Source: Prevotella sp. E13-27 (GTDB lineage Bacteria; Bacteroidota; Bacteroidia; Bacteroidales; Bacteroidaceae). From it: 64,000 nucleotides of DNA. Position numbers and translations under genes: made by a program. The stretch is from contig NZ_JALPSC010000002.1 of NCBI RefSeq assembly GCF_023217965.1, positions 1,364,001 through 1,428,000 on the forward strand. Direction: 5' to 3'. The notes beneath the pieces are model-generated. The model saw only the letters and a program-made list of their open reading frames with translations. It did not search any database and was not told the DNA's origin. Below are positions 7,364 through 15,894 of this stretch, piece after piece. The stretch's first letter is position 1, and each line of letters begins with the position of its first letter.

Positions 7364-9205
7364 CTAATCTTTCTCCTTTTTCCCTAAATAGAAACCATTT
7401 CTGCCTTCTATCGAGAACTCTATATAGTTAATATTAGTAAGGTTGGCTCTATAGTTTGGTTCTGGCGACTTATTGTCAATGATAATTAACTGATAGTCTT
7501 TAATATTGTCATTACAGTATTTGAAGAAACGTGTCTGCGTAGTCTGCTCCGCAAACTGTTTTCCATCACTAAAATGAGCTGTAATCGGTGAATCCAGAAC
7601 TAACACATTACTGAATGGAATGTCCTTAAGTAGGCTGTACTCCAATAACGACATCAATATGGCTGCACATGTAACGCCTCTTGCACCCTTTCCACACGTA
7701 ATGCGCTCTTTTCCTCCAAGCACGAAATCAAAACCATTCTCATCAAAAACGACAGGCTCGTTCTCCTTCAGCACGTTCCAATATACAAGTTTCTCCTTAA
7801 CCAAGTTGCAGAACTCTTCATTAATAGACGTCTCTCTTTTATATTCTGGAGCAGCTGGTCTTTTAGTCTTCTCTTTCTCTAACTCTGCTAATTTCTTATA
7901 GAGTCGCTGTGATTCCTCCTGTAGAAATCTTGCTTCTGTTTTCTTTTCGATGTTTTCTTGATAACGCGCCAAAAGATTCTTAATCGATAATAATTGGTTA
8001 CTAAAATTATTCACCTCGGTTGCAATACCATCCAATTCATGAGTGATGACGTTTATTTTATTTAGCAAGCGAAGTTTCTCCTTTCCCTTCTTCTCTATCA
8101 CATCTTTTATATCCTTTAGTTTTGCTTTCACCTGGTCATACTCATTCTGAATAGAGGCTAGGAACTCATCATTAATCTGTGTTTTGTCTTTGATCTCAGA
8201 ATTGCAAACCGGACAAACATGAGTCTCTGTGAGGATGCTAAACAGATTGGCACCATCAAATAAATACTCGTAGCGTCCCAAATCGGTTATATAGTGATTC
8301 TCCAACATTTCCATCCTTTTGATGAACTCATTGGCAAACATTTGTTTAGACATTAACTGGCGTTTCTCATCTTCCAGTTTCGCCCTTCTGTCATACAATG
8401 ATCTCAGTTTATTTTCATCCTCGGAGATTTTGCTTCGGAGAGCTTTCATGGCTGTTTCATCTTTGAAGTCTGCAAAGCTCACATCGCCTAATGCTTGTAT
8501 TTTCCTATTTATCTCTTCAATACTATCCTTCGTAATCTCAATCATTCCTGTATATCTCAGATTACGATGCTCAGCCTTTTCTTGACTTATAAAATTACTG
8601 TCATCTTCACCCGTTGTAAGATAGTAAATCACGCTCTTTTCTTGCGTCGCACTAACTTTCTCATCCGATGGATTGAATATCGGTGTTTCAGAAACGATTC
8701 TATTTTCATCGGCCAGTATCAGGTGTCTTATCCAAGTATATGTAAACGATGCTTTGTCTGTGGTACTCTTTCGCAACTGCAAATCGCCCTCAAACCCATT
8801 CAATTCCATGAGGTATTGTGAGTATGTTTTCCTTTTATTAGTTGCAGAAATTGGGTAGGCAGTTCCGTTAATGGTATTATTTTCAAACAGCTCATAGGTA
8901 CAGTCTTTCACCGTTACGGATTTATCTTTGAGCAGTCGTCTGACGGTATGAGTCGCGGCATCCTCTTTAGTGACAATTTCCATGTAAAAGGTATCATACC
9001 CTTGTCCTTCAGGCGGTAGCTTAGGGGCATCTTTCTTACCCAACATGAAATCAATCAGAGAAAACACAGACGATTTTCCCATCTCTGATGGACCAAACAG
9101 AAGGTTGCAACCATCGTTGAAGTCCACCCTTGAAATAATCATCCATTCTCCTACGGCTATGACAGACTTGATATAGAAACCTTTATTCTTCATAAGCGAT
9201 TTCAT
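7364..9205 (-). CDS. SMC-like ATPase of an ABC-3C system (DUF3732 type)
   Basis: The 613-residue protein has Walker A GPSEMGKSS at residues 38-46, two long coiled-coil halves, a Rad50-type zinc-hook motif CPVCNSE between them, and a C-terminal LVLDSPITAHFSDG replacing the usual Walker B. The DSP form is typical of DUF3732 ATPases. In ABC-3C systems (the ABC-three-component class defined by Aravind and colleagues) such an ATPase is thought to sense invader nucleic acid and license an effector. It is the last gene of the operon and overlaps the middle component by 23 bases. The start could also be Met5. Family confidence is high. The defence role is established only by genomic inference. Confidence 0.75.
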   Translation of the reverse strand: MKSLMKNKGFYIKSVIAVGEWMIISRVDFNDGCNLLFGPSEMGKSSVFSLIDFMLGKKDAPKLPPEGQGYDTFYMEIVTKEDAATHTVRRLLKDKSVTVKDCTYELFENNTINGTAYPISATNKRKTYSQYLMELNGFEGDLQLRKSTTDKASFTYTWIRHLILADENRIVSETPIFNPSDEKVSATQEKSVIYYLTTGEDDSNFISQEKAEHRNLRYTGMIEITKDSIEEINRKIQALGDVSFADFKDETAMKALRSKISEDENKLRSLYDRRAKLEDEKRQLMSKQMFANEFIKRMEMLENHYITDLGRYEYLFDGANLFSILTETHVCPVCNSEIKDKTQINDEFLASIQNEYDQVKAKLKDIKDVIEKKGKEKLRLLNKINVITHELDGIATEVNNFSNQLLSIKNLLARYQENIEKKTEARFLQEESQRLYKKLAELEKEKTKRPAAPEYKRETSINEEFCNLVKEKLVYWNVLKENEPVVFDENGFDFVLGGKERITCGKGARGVTCAAILMSLLEYSLLKDIPFSNVLVLDSPITAHFSDGKQFAEQTTQTRFFKYCNDNIKDYQLIIIDNKSPEPNYRANLTNINYIEFSIEGRNGFYLGKKEKD

Positions 9206-9677
9206 TTAAAACCGATTCATAACTAAACTCACTTCCCCATTCAGCCATTTTGGCATATACCAGACTATTCAGGCTGCTGTCACTCTTTCGTCCCATCAGT
9301 TCATGGGCTTTCATAATGTTCTCTACCAGCTTATGCTTATAATCGCCTTCTATTTGCTCATAAAGGGCTGCTCCAAGTTCTGTTGCAGAAAACCTGACTA
9401 CACGGTTAGAAAAATCACATTTTACCACTCCTTTTGAAAGCAACAAATCCAAAGCTGGCAATATCGCATCACGGCTATTGATATAACTTGAGCTCCTATA
9501 TGGTATCTCAGGATGAAGACTCTCCTCATCTTTGCTCAAATCAGAAAGATAAAGAGCAAAGTATGAATAGATTGCCAAGCGTTCCACAGTCATGGCCTTT
9601 TTACAAGTGGTCATGATTGCGAGCAATCTTAGCGCTACCTCAAATGTACCATTTAATATCTTCACTTCTTTTTCCAT
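9183..9677 (-). CDS. ABC-3C middle component
   Basis: The 164-residue, mostly helical protein carries no catalytic motif. It includes MTVERLAIYSYFALYLSDL and a central PALDLLLSKGVV winged-helix-like segment. Position between a nuclease/CTD gene and a DUF3732 ATPase, with overlaps on both sides (16 and 23 bases), is the defining place of the middle component, probably type 2. It is thought to bridge the ATPase and the effector. I assign it by context and general resemblance, not by a signature residue. Confidence 0.65.
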   Translation of the reverse strand: MEKEVKILNGTFEVALRLLAIMTTCKKAMTVERLAIYSYFALYLSDLSKDEESLHPEIPYRSSSYINSRDAILPALDLLLSKGVVKCDFSNRVVRFSATELGAALYEQIEGDYKHKLVENIMKAHELMGRKSDSSLNSLVYAKMAEWGSEFSYESVLNEIAYEE

Positions 9678-10771
9678 ACCAGTTTATCCTCATTAGATAG
9701 TTGGAAGCATACCCCTTTTAACTCCCCAGAACTTAATTCACCACTAATAATGCGGTTCTCTTTCTTGGGCATAGTGGTTGCGTGTTTGGTCACTTGCTTC
9801 ACGCGTTCATAAGCATCTTTATAATGTTCATCATGCGTGTCCGCTACATGATGCATCATATCATTCTCCAATTCTCTAAACTCATCGGTATCGCCTGGGC
9901 AATTCTCTTCACTCATCTTCTTGACTGATTCTGCCATCCAGAATTCATCCCTCGCAAACTCGAAATGGCGTGCAAAATCGGTCTCTTCGATATTTTCTGG
10001 TGTCACATCGCTAACGCCCTCCACGTCATTGTATGCATCCATAAGATGGTGTATATACTTGGCCTCGTAGTCTTGGTGTTCCGCCGGTGTGTCTATTTTT
10101 ATTCGCTTTATATCATCCTTTCTCACCCCAAAATATTGAAAGTACACATGTCGGTTCTCGCGTCGATGAACATCACTTATCAGTTTGTCTGGAGATATAA
10201 GCTTAAATTTTTTGTAATCAAAAGCATCTATGAATTTCTCCAAGTCACTTTCCAGTTTAATGCTCTTCTTCGACTCTATCTTTCCTGCAATATCCTTATC
10301 CCAGGCATCCTTGATTTCCTTTTTCAAGTTATCTGGATTGGAGTATATCTTATTGAATGGTCCACTTAACCCTTGCGGCGACATTAAAAAGTATTCCCGT
10401 GGCATTAGGATTTCCCCAGTATAAACATGATACAAGAACTTACCCAATTCAGCTATCACGTCACTTCGATTAACCGGATGGTCATAATGCTTGCACTGAT
10501 AAATATCGCAATCACGTTTTGCAATATCATAATAGGCTATCACATCGACACCTCCATCACCGGCTCCTCCTAATCTGAAAACATCCTCGTATTTCTTCTC
10601 CTTTCCTTCTTTCAGGCACCAATAAGCCCATGAGGCCACCAATTCTTCATAGGTGTCCTCATCCATCGTCTTCAGGATATCCTTATCTATCCTATGCTCA
10701 TTAAAAAGAGCTGCGCCTTTTAGTCCGTGCTTGCTTTCCGGCTTTTTCAGTATCTCTTTTGTTATTGGCAT
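9662..10771 (-). CDS. ABC-3C effector: REase domain plus ABC-3C C-terminal domain
   Basis: Starting at ATG 10771 the protein has 369 residues. A restriction-endonuclease-like core has GGAGDGGVDVIAYY with two aspartates, followed by IYQCKHYDHP, which is the D-(Q/E)xK pattern of Mrr-type nucleases. A helical linker follows, and the C-terminus GELSSGELKGVCFQLSNEDK resembles the ABC-3C CTD that docks effectors onto the middle component. The reading frame extends to a GTG at 10789, but ATG at 10771 gives a normal MPITKE start. It is first in the operon, after the terminator at 10802-10835. The nuclease probably cuts invading or host DNA once the ATPase is triggered. Confidence 0.7.
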   Translation of the reverse strand: MPITKEILKKPESKHGLKGAALFNEHRIDKDILKTMDEDTYEELVASWAYWCLKEGKEKKYEDVFRLGGAGDGGVDVIAYYDIAKRDCDIYQCKHYDHPVNRSDVIAELGKFLYHVYTGEILMPREYFLMSPQGLSGPFNKIYSNPDNLKKEIKDAWDKDIAGKIESKKSIKLESDLEKFIDAFDYKKFKLISPDKLISDVHRRENRHVYFQYFGVRKDDIKRIKIDTPAEHQDYEAKYIHHLMDAYNDVEGVSDVTPENIEETDFARHFEFARDEFWMAESVKKMSEENCPGDTDEFRELENDMMHHVADTHDEHYKDAYERVKQVTKHATTMPKKENRIISGELSSGELKGVCFQLSNEDKLVWKKK

Positions 10772-10801
10772 ATATACTATCCGTAGCACCTATATTCAAC
10801 C

Positions 10802-10835
10802 AAAAAGGGGTATTCATTATTTCATGAACACCCCT
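10802..10835 (-). terminator. Rho-independent terminator of the SecB-like operon
   Basis: On the minus strand a 12-base stem (AGGGGTGTTCAT with ATGAATACCCCT, one G-U pair) with a six-base loop is followed by TTTTTGG. It separates the operon ending at 10852 from the ABC-3C operon starting at 10771. Confidence 0.75.
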
Positions 10836-10851
10836 ATTATGTATAAATATT

Positions 10852-11304
10852 TTAAGATTCTGTTGCAACAGGCTGACTGTTTTTTGCATCAATTACAACA
10901 TATTGCATAATGCTGGCGGCATCCATATGCGGTGGCAACACACTATTCAATACTGTACCAGTTACATGACGATAAATCATACCTCCGACAAATGCCAATC
11001 CATAGTCCACTAGTGAAATCACAATATCATTGCTCCTCAGCGACTTTTCATCCTTAGCCATTCCTTTCCAACCGGCTATTTTGGCTACCAATGTTGCACC
11101 CTCTTGAAGCAATACGGCACCATCTGGGACCTGATATCGAAGACTCACATGAAGAGCTACTGCTTCATTTCCTTCTTGATGCTGGAAAACAATCAAGAAA
11201 CTCAAGCGGCTCTTCGCTACTTCTTCCTTTGTCACTTCATCATCGCGTACGATAGATGACGGCAACTCTCTAATCTGCAATATTTCAAATTGATTCATCT
11301 TCAT
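10852..11304 (-). CDS. SecB-like protein, third gene of an unrecognised operon
   Basis: From the ATG at 11304 (the longer frame starts with TTG) the protein has 150 residues. Alternating beta strands, including ALHVSLRYQVPDGAVLL and ATLVAKIAGWKG, lead to a helix and VGGMIYRHVTGTVLNSVLPP. That is the order expected of the SecB fold: sheet, helix, then the N-x-x-LPP-like end seen in SecB-related chaperones. In toxin-antitoxin-chaperone (TAC) modules a SecB-like protein stabilises the antitoxin. The gap to the upstream gene is 13 bases and a terminator follows. The fold assignment is by eye and tentative. Confidence 0.45.
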   Translation of the reverse strand: MKMNQFEILQIRELPSSIVRDDEVTKEEVAKSRLSFLIVFQHQEGNEAVALHVSLRYQVPDGAVLLQEGATLVAKIAGWKGMAKDEKSLRSNDIVISLVDYGLAFVGGMIYRHVTGTVLNSVLPPHMDAASIMQYVVIDAKNSQPVATES

Positions 11305-11317
11305 AACTATCTGATTT

Positions 11318-11716
11318 TTAAACAATCATTTTTCTTATATACTGCTTTAGCGGCACACTTCGATAAGCTAACTGCATATCAAACATATCATCTAACCCAT
11401 CGCTACTCAGTTTCTTACGAGCATTTGCTTTCGTAAGCGGTGTAAAATTCGATGCATCTAACGACACATACACCTCTTCGTAATAGTATGCTTTGTTCTT
11501 ATTAAATATGCCACTCAATCCAAGGCGACCTTCCATATAGTCCATCACCTGCACTGGGGTAACCTCAGTTAATACGAAAGTGCTAACAGGTGTTTCCTCA
11601 AACAGACGCACGAACAAGTACAACACACCGCGCGTGCGGTCTGTATAAAGTGAGGACAGCGGTTCGTCTAGAACCTGCAAGTGTCCCAGCAAACTAATTG
11701 TCTCATTCTGTTTCAT
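11318..11716 (-). CDS. Unrecognised 132-residue protein, middle gene of operon
   Basis: I do not recognise a family with confidence. The protein is mixed alpha/beta, with VLYLFVRLFEETPVSTFVLT near the start and EEVYVSLDASNFTPLT in the middle, and has no signal peptide or membrane segment. It overlaps the upstream gene by 14 bases and is followed after 13 bases by the SecB-like gene, so the three are expressed together. In a toxin-antitoxin-chaperone reading it would be the antitoxin or adaptor, which is inference from position. Confidence 0.55.
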   Translation of the reverse strand: MKQNETISLLGHLQVLDEPLSSLYTDRTRGVLYLFVRLFEETPVSTFVLTEVTPVQVMDYMEGRLGLSGIFNKNKAYYYEEVYVSLDASNFTPLTKANARKKLSSDGLDDMFDMQLAYRSVPLKQYIRKMIV

Positions 11717-12326
11717 TCCTGTAATCCGTTAAAGGTTGTAATCCAAATTCCTTATCTCTGAAATCATCTAAATTGATGCCTGCATATTCGGCAACAACAA
11801 GATGCCCATTAGAATCAGCTTCGCGCTGCATAACGCCAACCTCGGGGACCATATTGTATTTGGCAACAGCAGTTCCCATCCTGGTTACGAACCTTGCTTT
11901 TGCTGTCGTGTTCTTTCTTCTATCATGATTATTCCAATACCATTCAGCAAGCTTTTCAATGTCCAAAAAGAACGAAAGTGAGTTTTCTTTTAAATGCTCA
12001 TACTGATCTTCCAATGGACTGTTCGGCGCTATCGTCATTGGCAACTCCGATTGTGTGTTGGCTATTCCCTCAAACTCTTGTTCGTTTTGTACCAACTCGT
12101 CGTTTTTCTGCAAGGGATCATGTACAGCACGATACATCACACCATCTGCAGGTATAAAATATTGGTCCAACGCTTCTTGACATCCAACGAACTTGTCCGC
12201 ACGTTTAAATCTTGCGACATCAATACTTGTTGGAGCTGCATTCTTTACACCTCCGTTAAGCTTCCGAAGCTTATCTTTACGCTTCTTATTCTTCTTAATC
12301 AAGAATTTCCGTCGCTTCTTATCCAT
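11703..12326 (-). CDS. Unrecognised 207-residue protein with basic N-terminus, first gene of operon
   Basis: Residues 1-26 are strongly basic (KKRRKFLIKKNKKRKDKLRK). The rest contains DGVMYRAVHDPL, NSLSFFLDIEKLAEWYW and SNGHLVVAEYAGINLDDF. The order Arg, Ser-x-Ser, then an acidic strand vaguely recalls ADP-ribosyltransferase-like toxins (RES and related folds), but I cannot confirm it. A promoter -7 box lies 71 bases upstream at 12404-12397. It heads a compact three-gene operon whose last gene looks SecB-like, and sits next to an ABC-3C system. Confidence 0.5.
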   Translation of the reverse strand: MDKKRRKFLIKKNKKRKDKLRKLNGGVKNAAPTSIDVARFKRADKFVGCQEALDQYFIPADGVMYRAVHDPLQKNDELVQNEQEFEGIANTQSELPMTIAPNSPLEDQYEHLKENSLSFFLDIEKLAEWYWNNHDRRKNTTAKARFVTRMGTAVAKYNMVPEVGVMQREADSNGHLVVAEYAGINLDDFRDKEFGLQPLTDYRNETE

Positions 12327-12396
12327 ATATTGGTTTATCCATTTTTATACATCAAAGATTGTGCAAAAACGATTCCGTTCAGCACACTCCACCTTG

Positions 12397-12404
12397 CAAA
12401 TTTA
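12397..12404 (-). promoter_or_regulatory. -7 box TAAATTTG of the three-gene operon
   Basis: The minus strand reads TAAATTTGC, matching TAnnTTTG. I see no clear TTG at the -33 position, so it may need an activator or be weak. Confidence 0.5.
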
Positions 12405-12426
12405 GCGAATATACTCTAAACTTATC

Positions 12427-12745
12427 TTGTTTATTGACACATTTTTTGTATTTTTAACCAAAACGCATTCCATGGTTCCTATTTCCATTCCATAATTCCG
12501 CCACAAGCTGTCATTTTGTCATTCCACGCCCAGCACCCTCCTTCCACTCCCCTATGGTTCTCCTCAGGTTCTTTACTTGTCCCCTCACATCAATTCCGGG
12601 CCCTTATTTAAACCACAAAGAGGCATAGCCTCATCAGCCATACCCCTTCAACAATCTATCATCCTTCTTTTATCCTCTCTACGCTACAGAGTTTATTCTC
12701 ATAATCACCCATCACGTTCTTGAACTTCGTTGTAACCTCATGTCC
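12427..12745. other. Intergenic spacer, no gene seen
   Basis: No convincing ORF. A short perfect palindrome GAGGCATAGCCTC lies near 12619-12631, and TTTACTTGTCCCCT near 12583-12596 recurs at 55296 and, less exactly, at 63124. These may be traces of REP-like repeats. Confidence 0.35.
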
Positions 12746-12768
12746 AAAAACGAACCCGAACACCGGGA
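12746..12768 (-). terminator. Short hairpin terminator after the second RAYT
   Basis: On the minus strand CCCG-GTGTT-CGGG is followed by TTCGTTTTT. The stem has only four strong pairs. The tail GGGTTCGTTTTT is shared with the hairpin at 7242-7277. Confidence 0.45.
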
Positions 12769-12782
12769 CAGATACTGTTTCA

Positions 12783-13574
12783 TCACATGCGATAAATCAT
12801 GCTTTTACTGATTCCTGTCAATCTCTCCAATTGACGCAATGATGCTCTTTTACCCTTCAATTCTATTAACAGAGACTTCTTTATATCTGCAGGCAATTGC
12901 TGAAAAGCGCTGCTATTCGTTGCGCCAGTCTTTTCTTTGATCAGCATCATAACATGATCATCCGAAGGACGTCCTTTCGAAGCATCCTCTATATCAAGGC
13001 AAACAATATCATCAGACAAAGGCTCATTTACAAGTTCATTCAACTCCTCAAAGAATATTCGGTTCAAAACAGTGCGAGTGTCACATAAAGGGAATAGCGT
13101 ACTATTCTTGTCTTCATATTCATGCCAACTGCTGAACTCGTAATCATTTACTTTATTCACGATCCCAGCCTTAACAGGATTTTGGTGAATATATCTCAGA
13201 AGCGTCACGAAATAAGCCATATCATTCACTGGCTCACTTTTATAACGCTGGCGGAATAGATGGCCGTCTCTTGAATACTTGTGATTATAATAGTATACAT
13301 AGGAGGAAGCAATCCTTTTTATAGCCATTCCAATTGTGTCCTCGCGTTCACGAATGAGAAGATGAATATGATTAGACATCAGACAATAAGCATACAGAAT
13401 ATAGTTCCTTCCTGCAGGTGTACCATCAAATTCGTACGACTGAGCCATCAAATCTAATGTATTGAGAAACTGGTAATAGTCCTCCTGCTCCTCAAAAATG
13501 TTCTGGTGATTTATACCACGCATCATCACATGATATATACCAGTTCCTGATGCTTGTCTCGCCTGCCTTGGCAT
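12783..13574 (-). CDS. Second REP-associated tyrosine transposase
   Basis: The 263-residue paralogue of the RAYT at 5062 has the same start (MPRQARQASGTGIYHVMMRG), the HUH motif MSNHIHLLIRE and the tyrosine region YYNHKYSRDGHLFRQRYKSE. The protein ends LERLTGISKSMIYRM. Divergence from the first copy is substantial, so this is not a recent duplicate. The gene appears intact. A decayed ORF with MTQDERW follows upstream at 13592-13720. Confidence 0.8.
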   Translation of the reverse strand: MPRQARQASGTGIYHVMMRGINHQNIFEEQEDYYQFLNTLDLMAQSYEFDGTPAGRNYILYAYCLMSNHIHLLIREREDTIGMAIKRIASSYVYYYNHKYSRDGHLFRQRYKSEPVNDMAYFVTLLRYIHQNPVKAGIVNKVNDYEFSSWHEYEDKNSTLFPLCDTRTVLNRIFFEELNELVNEPLSDDIVCLDIEDASKGRPSDDHVMMLIKEKTGATNSSAFQQLPADIKKSLLIELKGKRASLRQLERLTGISKSMIYRM

Positions 13575-13591
13575 TGCTCAACTATTGATTA

Positions 13592-13720
13592 TTACTGACT
13601 TAGTTTTTCTGTGAAACAGGTACCCGTTCCCCCGTTCCTCTTGGAAGGGTTACGATGATTTGTGGAGATAAACTCCATCACCTCATTATAGCGAATCGTC
13701 CAACGTTCATCTTGAGTCAT
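13592..13720 (-). pseudogene. Truncated helicase-associated-type small ORF
   Basis: The frame reads MTQDERWTIRYNEVMEFIST then NHRNPSKRNG and stops after 42 residues. Residues 1-26 closely match the intact 76-residue gene at 23812-24042 (MTQDERWMIKYKEVVEFINT). The C-terminal half is lost, replaced near the RAYT start. A third trace, ending TQDERWMAK, lies at about 15674-15698. Confidence 0.55.
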
Positions 13721-13802
13721 AACGATTACAGGTTGTAGTAATCCTTTGGTCTTCTTTGTGGCCAAAATAGGTATGAGCAGAATAACCAGACCGCTTTTAA
13801 AA

Positions 13803-14247
13803 CGACCTTAACCATGACATTAACCTTAACTTTTACGGATGGAGTTTATTAATCCATTCAACTGACGTTCGATACTATGAATCCTATCCATTAACTCCTG
13901 GAAGTTAACGTCAAGGTTATCGTTAAGGTTATCAAAGTACCCCACATTCTTTGCTATCGTCAACTGTGTTTCAACCTCAAACGCTGAACCTAAGGCGAAG
14001 TCTAGGAAGTGAGCAAAGTCTGCGTCCGAAGGACGTGCTGCTCCTTCTGCAATGTTCGAGCTGATGGAAACAGCAGCTCTTTGCAGCTGGTCGCACAGAC
14101 CTTTCTTTTCAAACCAAAGCATTTGACCTGTCACCTCATATACATAGGTGGCATAGTCCACCGCCTCATTCCATACATGGTATTCCCTAAAGTTTCTCGC
14201 GCCAGCCATAGTTACCGTTAAGGTTATCGTTAACGTTGAATACTTAA
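13803..14247. repeat. TTAAC-type hexamer repeats around and in the four-helix-bundle gene
   Basis: Hexamer runs occur at about 13803-13832 (after the gene), 13903-13936 (inside it, as DNLNDNLDVN) and 14212-14247 (before it). Units are TTAACC, TTAACG and one-base variants. The same kind of repeat recurs at 24830-24870, 25563-25660, 25780-25813 and 28617-28647. Confidence 0.65.
13826..14209 (-). CDS. Four-helix-bundle protein (23S rRNA intervening-sequence type)
   Basis: The 127-residue helical protein shows family marks FREYHVWNEAVDYATYVYEV, GLCDQLQRAAVSISSNIAEG and FLDFALGSAFEVETQLTIAK. Such proteins are common in Bacteroidetes, often beside polysaccharide loci; their function is unknown beyond forming pentameric bundles. 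Residues about 91-101 (FDNLNDNLDVN) are written by a TTAAC-type hexamer repeat that also occurs outside genes nearby, so a repeat has been taken up in frame between two helices. It lies 73 bases after the aminotransferase gene, on the same strand. Confidence 0.8.
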   Translation of the reverse strand: MAGARNFREYHVWNEAVDYATYVYEVTGQMLWFEKKGLCDQLQRAAVSISSNIAEGAARPSDADFAHFLDFALGSAFEVETQLTIAKNVGYFDNLNDNLDVNFQELMDRIHSIERQLNGLINSIRKS

Positions 14248-14282
14248 GATTCCGTCAACGTCAGGGTTGAATTATCTTTTCG

Positions 14283-15620
14283 TTACACAATCGCCTCCTT
14301 AATACTCTCCACGATATACCTCACATCATCATCCGTCACATACGGCCCCGCAGGCAGGCAGAAGCCAACTTTGAACAGCTCTTCCTCGATGCCGTTGGTA
14401 TATACAGGAGCACCAGCATACACAGGCTGCTTGTGCATGGGTTTCCACGTGGGGCGAGCCTCAATCTTCTTGCCCAACATAAAAACACGCAGAGCCTCCA
14501 CGTTCTCATTGGGCTGGCAGTCGGTCGTAGCACTATCCACCTGATGAATCACACCAGCTGCACCGCCCACAGCGGTCTTCACCACCTCTTTGTAGGCATT
14601 CTCCTGCCCCTGAATCTTCACCTCTGGATCCAGCGTTGCAGCACACAGCCAGAAGTTGGCATCATAGCGAGGATCAGCAGGCTGCTTGTGGATATGAACC
14701 CCAGGAACGTCCTTCAGCAGCTCCTCATACAGCTTCTGCACATGCTTGTGGTGCGCGATATGCGCATCCAGCACCGTCATCTGGCCGCGACCGATACCCG
14801 CACACACGTTACTCATACGGTAGTTGTAACCGATGGCCGTATGCTGATAGTAAGGATACGCATCGCGCGCCTGCGTGGCATACCACATAATCTCGTTGGC
14901 ATCCTTCTCGTTGCGGCAAATCAGTGCTCCGCCACCGCTGGTGGTAATCATCTTGTTGCCGTTAAACGAAAGCACGCCATACTGACCGAAAGTGCCCAGT
15001 ACCTGACCATTGAAGCGCGAACCCATTCCTTCAGCTGCATCTTCTACCACAGGAATACCATACTTATCAGCGATAGCCATAATCTTATCAATCTGATATG
15101 GCATGCCATAGAGTGCTACAGGCACAATAGCCTTCGGGTACTTACCAGTTTTCTCCTTACGGTCGATAATAGCTTTCTCCAGCAATTCCGGATCCATGTT
15201 CCATGTGTCCTTTTCGCTACCGATAAATACAGGCTTTGCCCCACAATAGGTAATAGGGTGCGAACTGGCACAGAACGTGTAACTCTGCACGCACACCTCG
15301 TCGCCAGGGCCTACGCCACACGCCAGCAGCGCCAGGTGCACTGCCGCCGTACCCGCACTCAGGCACACCACCTTGGTATCCTTCAGTGCCTCGTTCAGAT
15401 GCCACGAGGCGGGATTAGCCTCTGGCCAACGTGAATCACCATATACTGCACTCTCATTATTGCTTGTTACAAACCTACGAAGATCCTCCTCGAAAGCATT
15501 CACGTTCGGTCCCATCGGCACCACCCAGTTCGTATCGAATGCTTCCTTTACATACTTCTGTTCCCAACCCTCTTCCGACATATGCGCCAGACAGAGGTAG
15601 ATCGTTTTTCTTTCTGCCAT
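14283..15620 (-). CDS. DegT/DnrJ/EryC1-family PLP aminotransferase (PglE-like)
   Basis: The 445-residue sugar aminotransferase has the PLP lysine in LSFNGNKMITTSGGGALICR and the conserved EDAAEGMGSRF segment. It is longer than most DegT proteins (about 380). Enzymes like it transaminate UDP-4-keto-6-deoxy-HexNAc on the way to bacillosamine. The PglC-like and PglD-like genes at 29305 and 28643 fit that pathway, although they lie 13 kb away. Its first 50 codons are duplicated at 54887-55087. Neighbours on the same strand are a four-helix-bundle gene downstream and decayed ORFs upstream. Confidence 0.85.
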   Translation of the reverse strand: MAERKTIYLCLAHMSEEGWEQKYVKEAFDTNWVVPMGPNVNAFEEDLRRFVTSNNESAVYGDSRWPEANPASWHLNEALKDTKVVCLSAGTAAVHLALLACGVGPGDEVCVQSYTFCASSHPITYCGAKPVFIGSEKDTWNMDPELLEKAIIDRKEKTGKYPKAIVPVALYGMPYQIDKIMAIADKYGIPVVEDAAEGMGSRFNGQVLGTFGQYGVLSFNGNKMITTSGGGALICRNEKDANEIMWYATQARDAYPYYQHTAIGYNYRMSNVCAGIGRGQMTVLDAHIAHHKHVQKLYEELLKDVPGVHIHKQPADPRYDANFWLCAATLDPEVKIQGQENAYKEVVKTAVGGAAGVIHQVDSATTDCQPNENVEALRVFMLGKKIEARPTWKPMHKQPVYAGAPVYTNGIEEELFKVGFCLPAGPYVTDDDVRYIVESIKEAIV

Positions 15621-15673
15621 AATAATTATGTTTTTATTATTTATTTGATTCTTGAATTATTTTCTTTTTTATT

Positions 15674-15891
15674 TTGCCATCCAACGCTCGTCTTGTGTCA
15701 CTTGAACAATTTTGAATCAGATTTTTGATTAATTTTGAGGAACCGAGTAAGCAGCGAGAGCCATGATGCTTGCATCAATGGCCGAGTCGCGTTCGAGGTC
15801 GACGATTGTCAACGGAGTGACGACCATTCCTCCCCCACTGCGGCACAAACAAGTATGAGCAAAACAACCAAATCGCCTTCAGGTATTTCAT
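15674..15891 (-). other. Decayed block: KAxWLF peptide plus MTQDERW trace
   Basis: A 38-residue frame (15891 to 15775) begins MKYLKAIWLFCSYLFVPQWG. About 80 bases further on the strand reads TQDERWMAK and stops. The same two pieces in the same order occur at 23812-24188, where the second is an intact 76-residue gene, and in more decayed form at 13592-13800. The first 16 codons also resemble the start of the 25.9-kb nucleotidyltransferase (FKAIWLFFYFYFGPNG). This looks like a duplicated and degenerating block rather than a gene. Confidence 0.5.
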
Positions 15892-15894
15892 TTC

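Noticed and set aside
14433..15434. Plus-strand frame of 333 codons
   Set aside because: Antisense to the conserved DegT aminotransferase gene, with His/Arg-rich content typical of a shadow frame.
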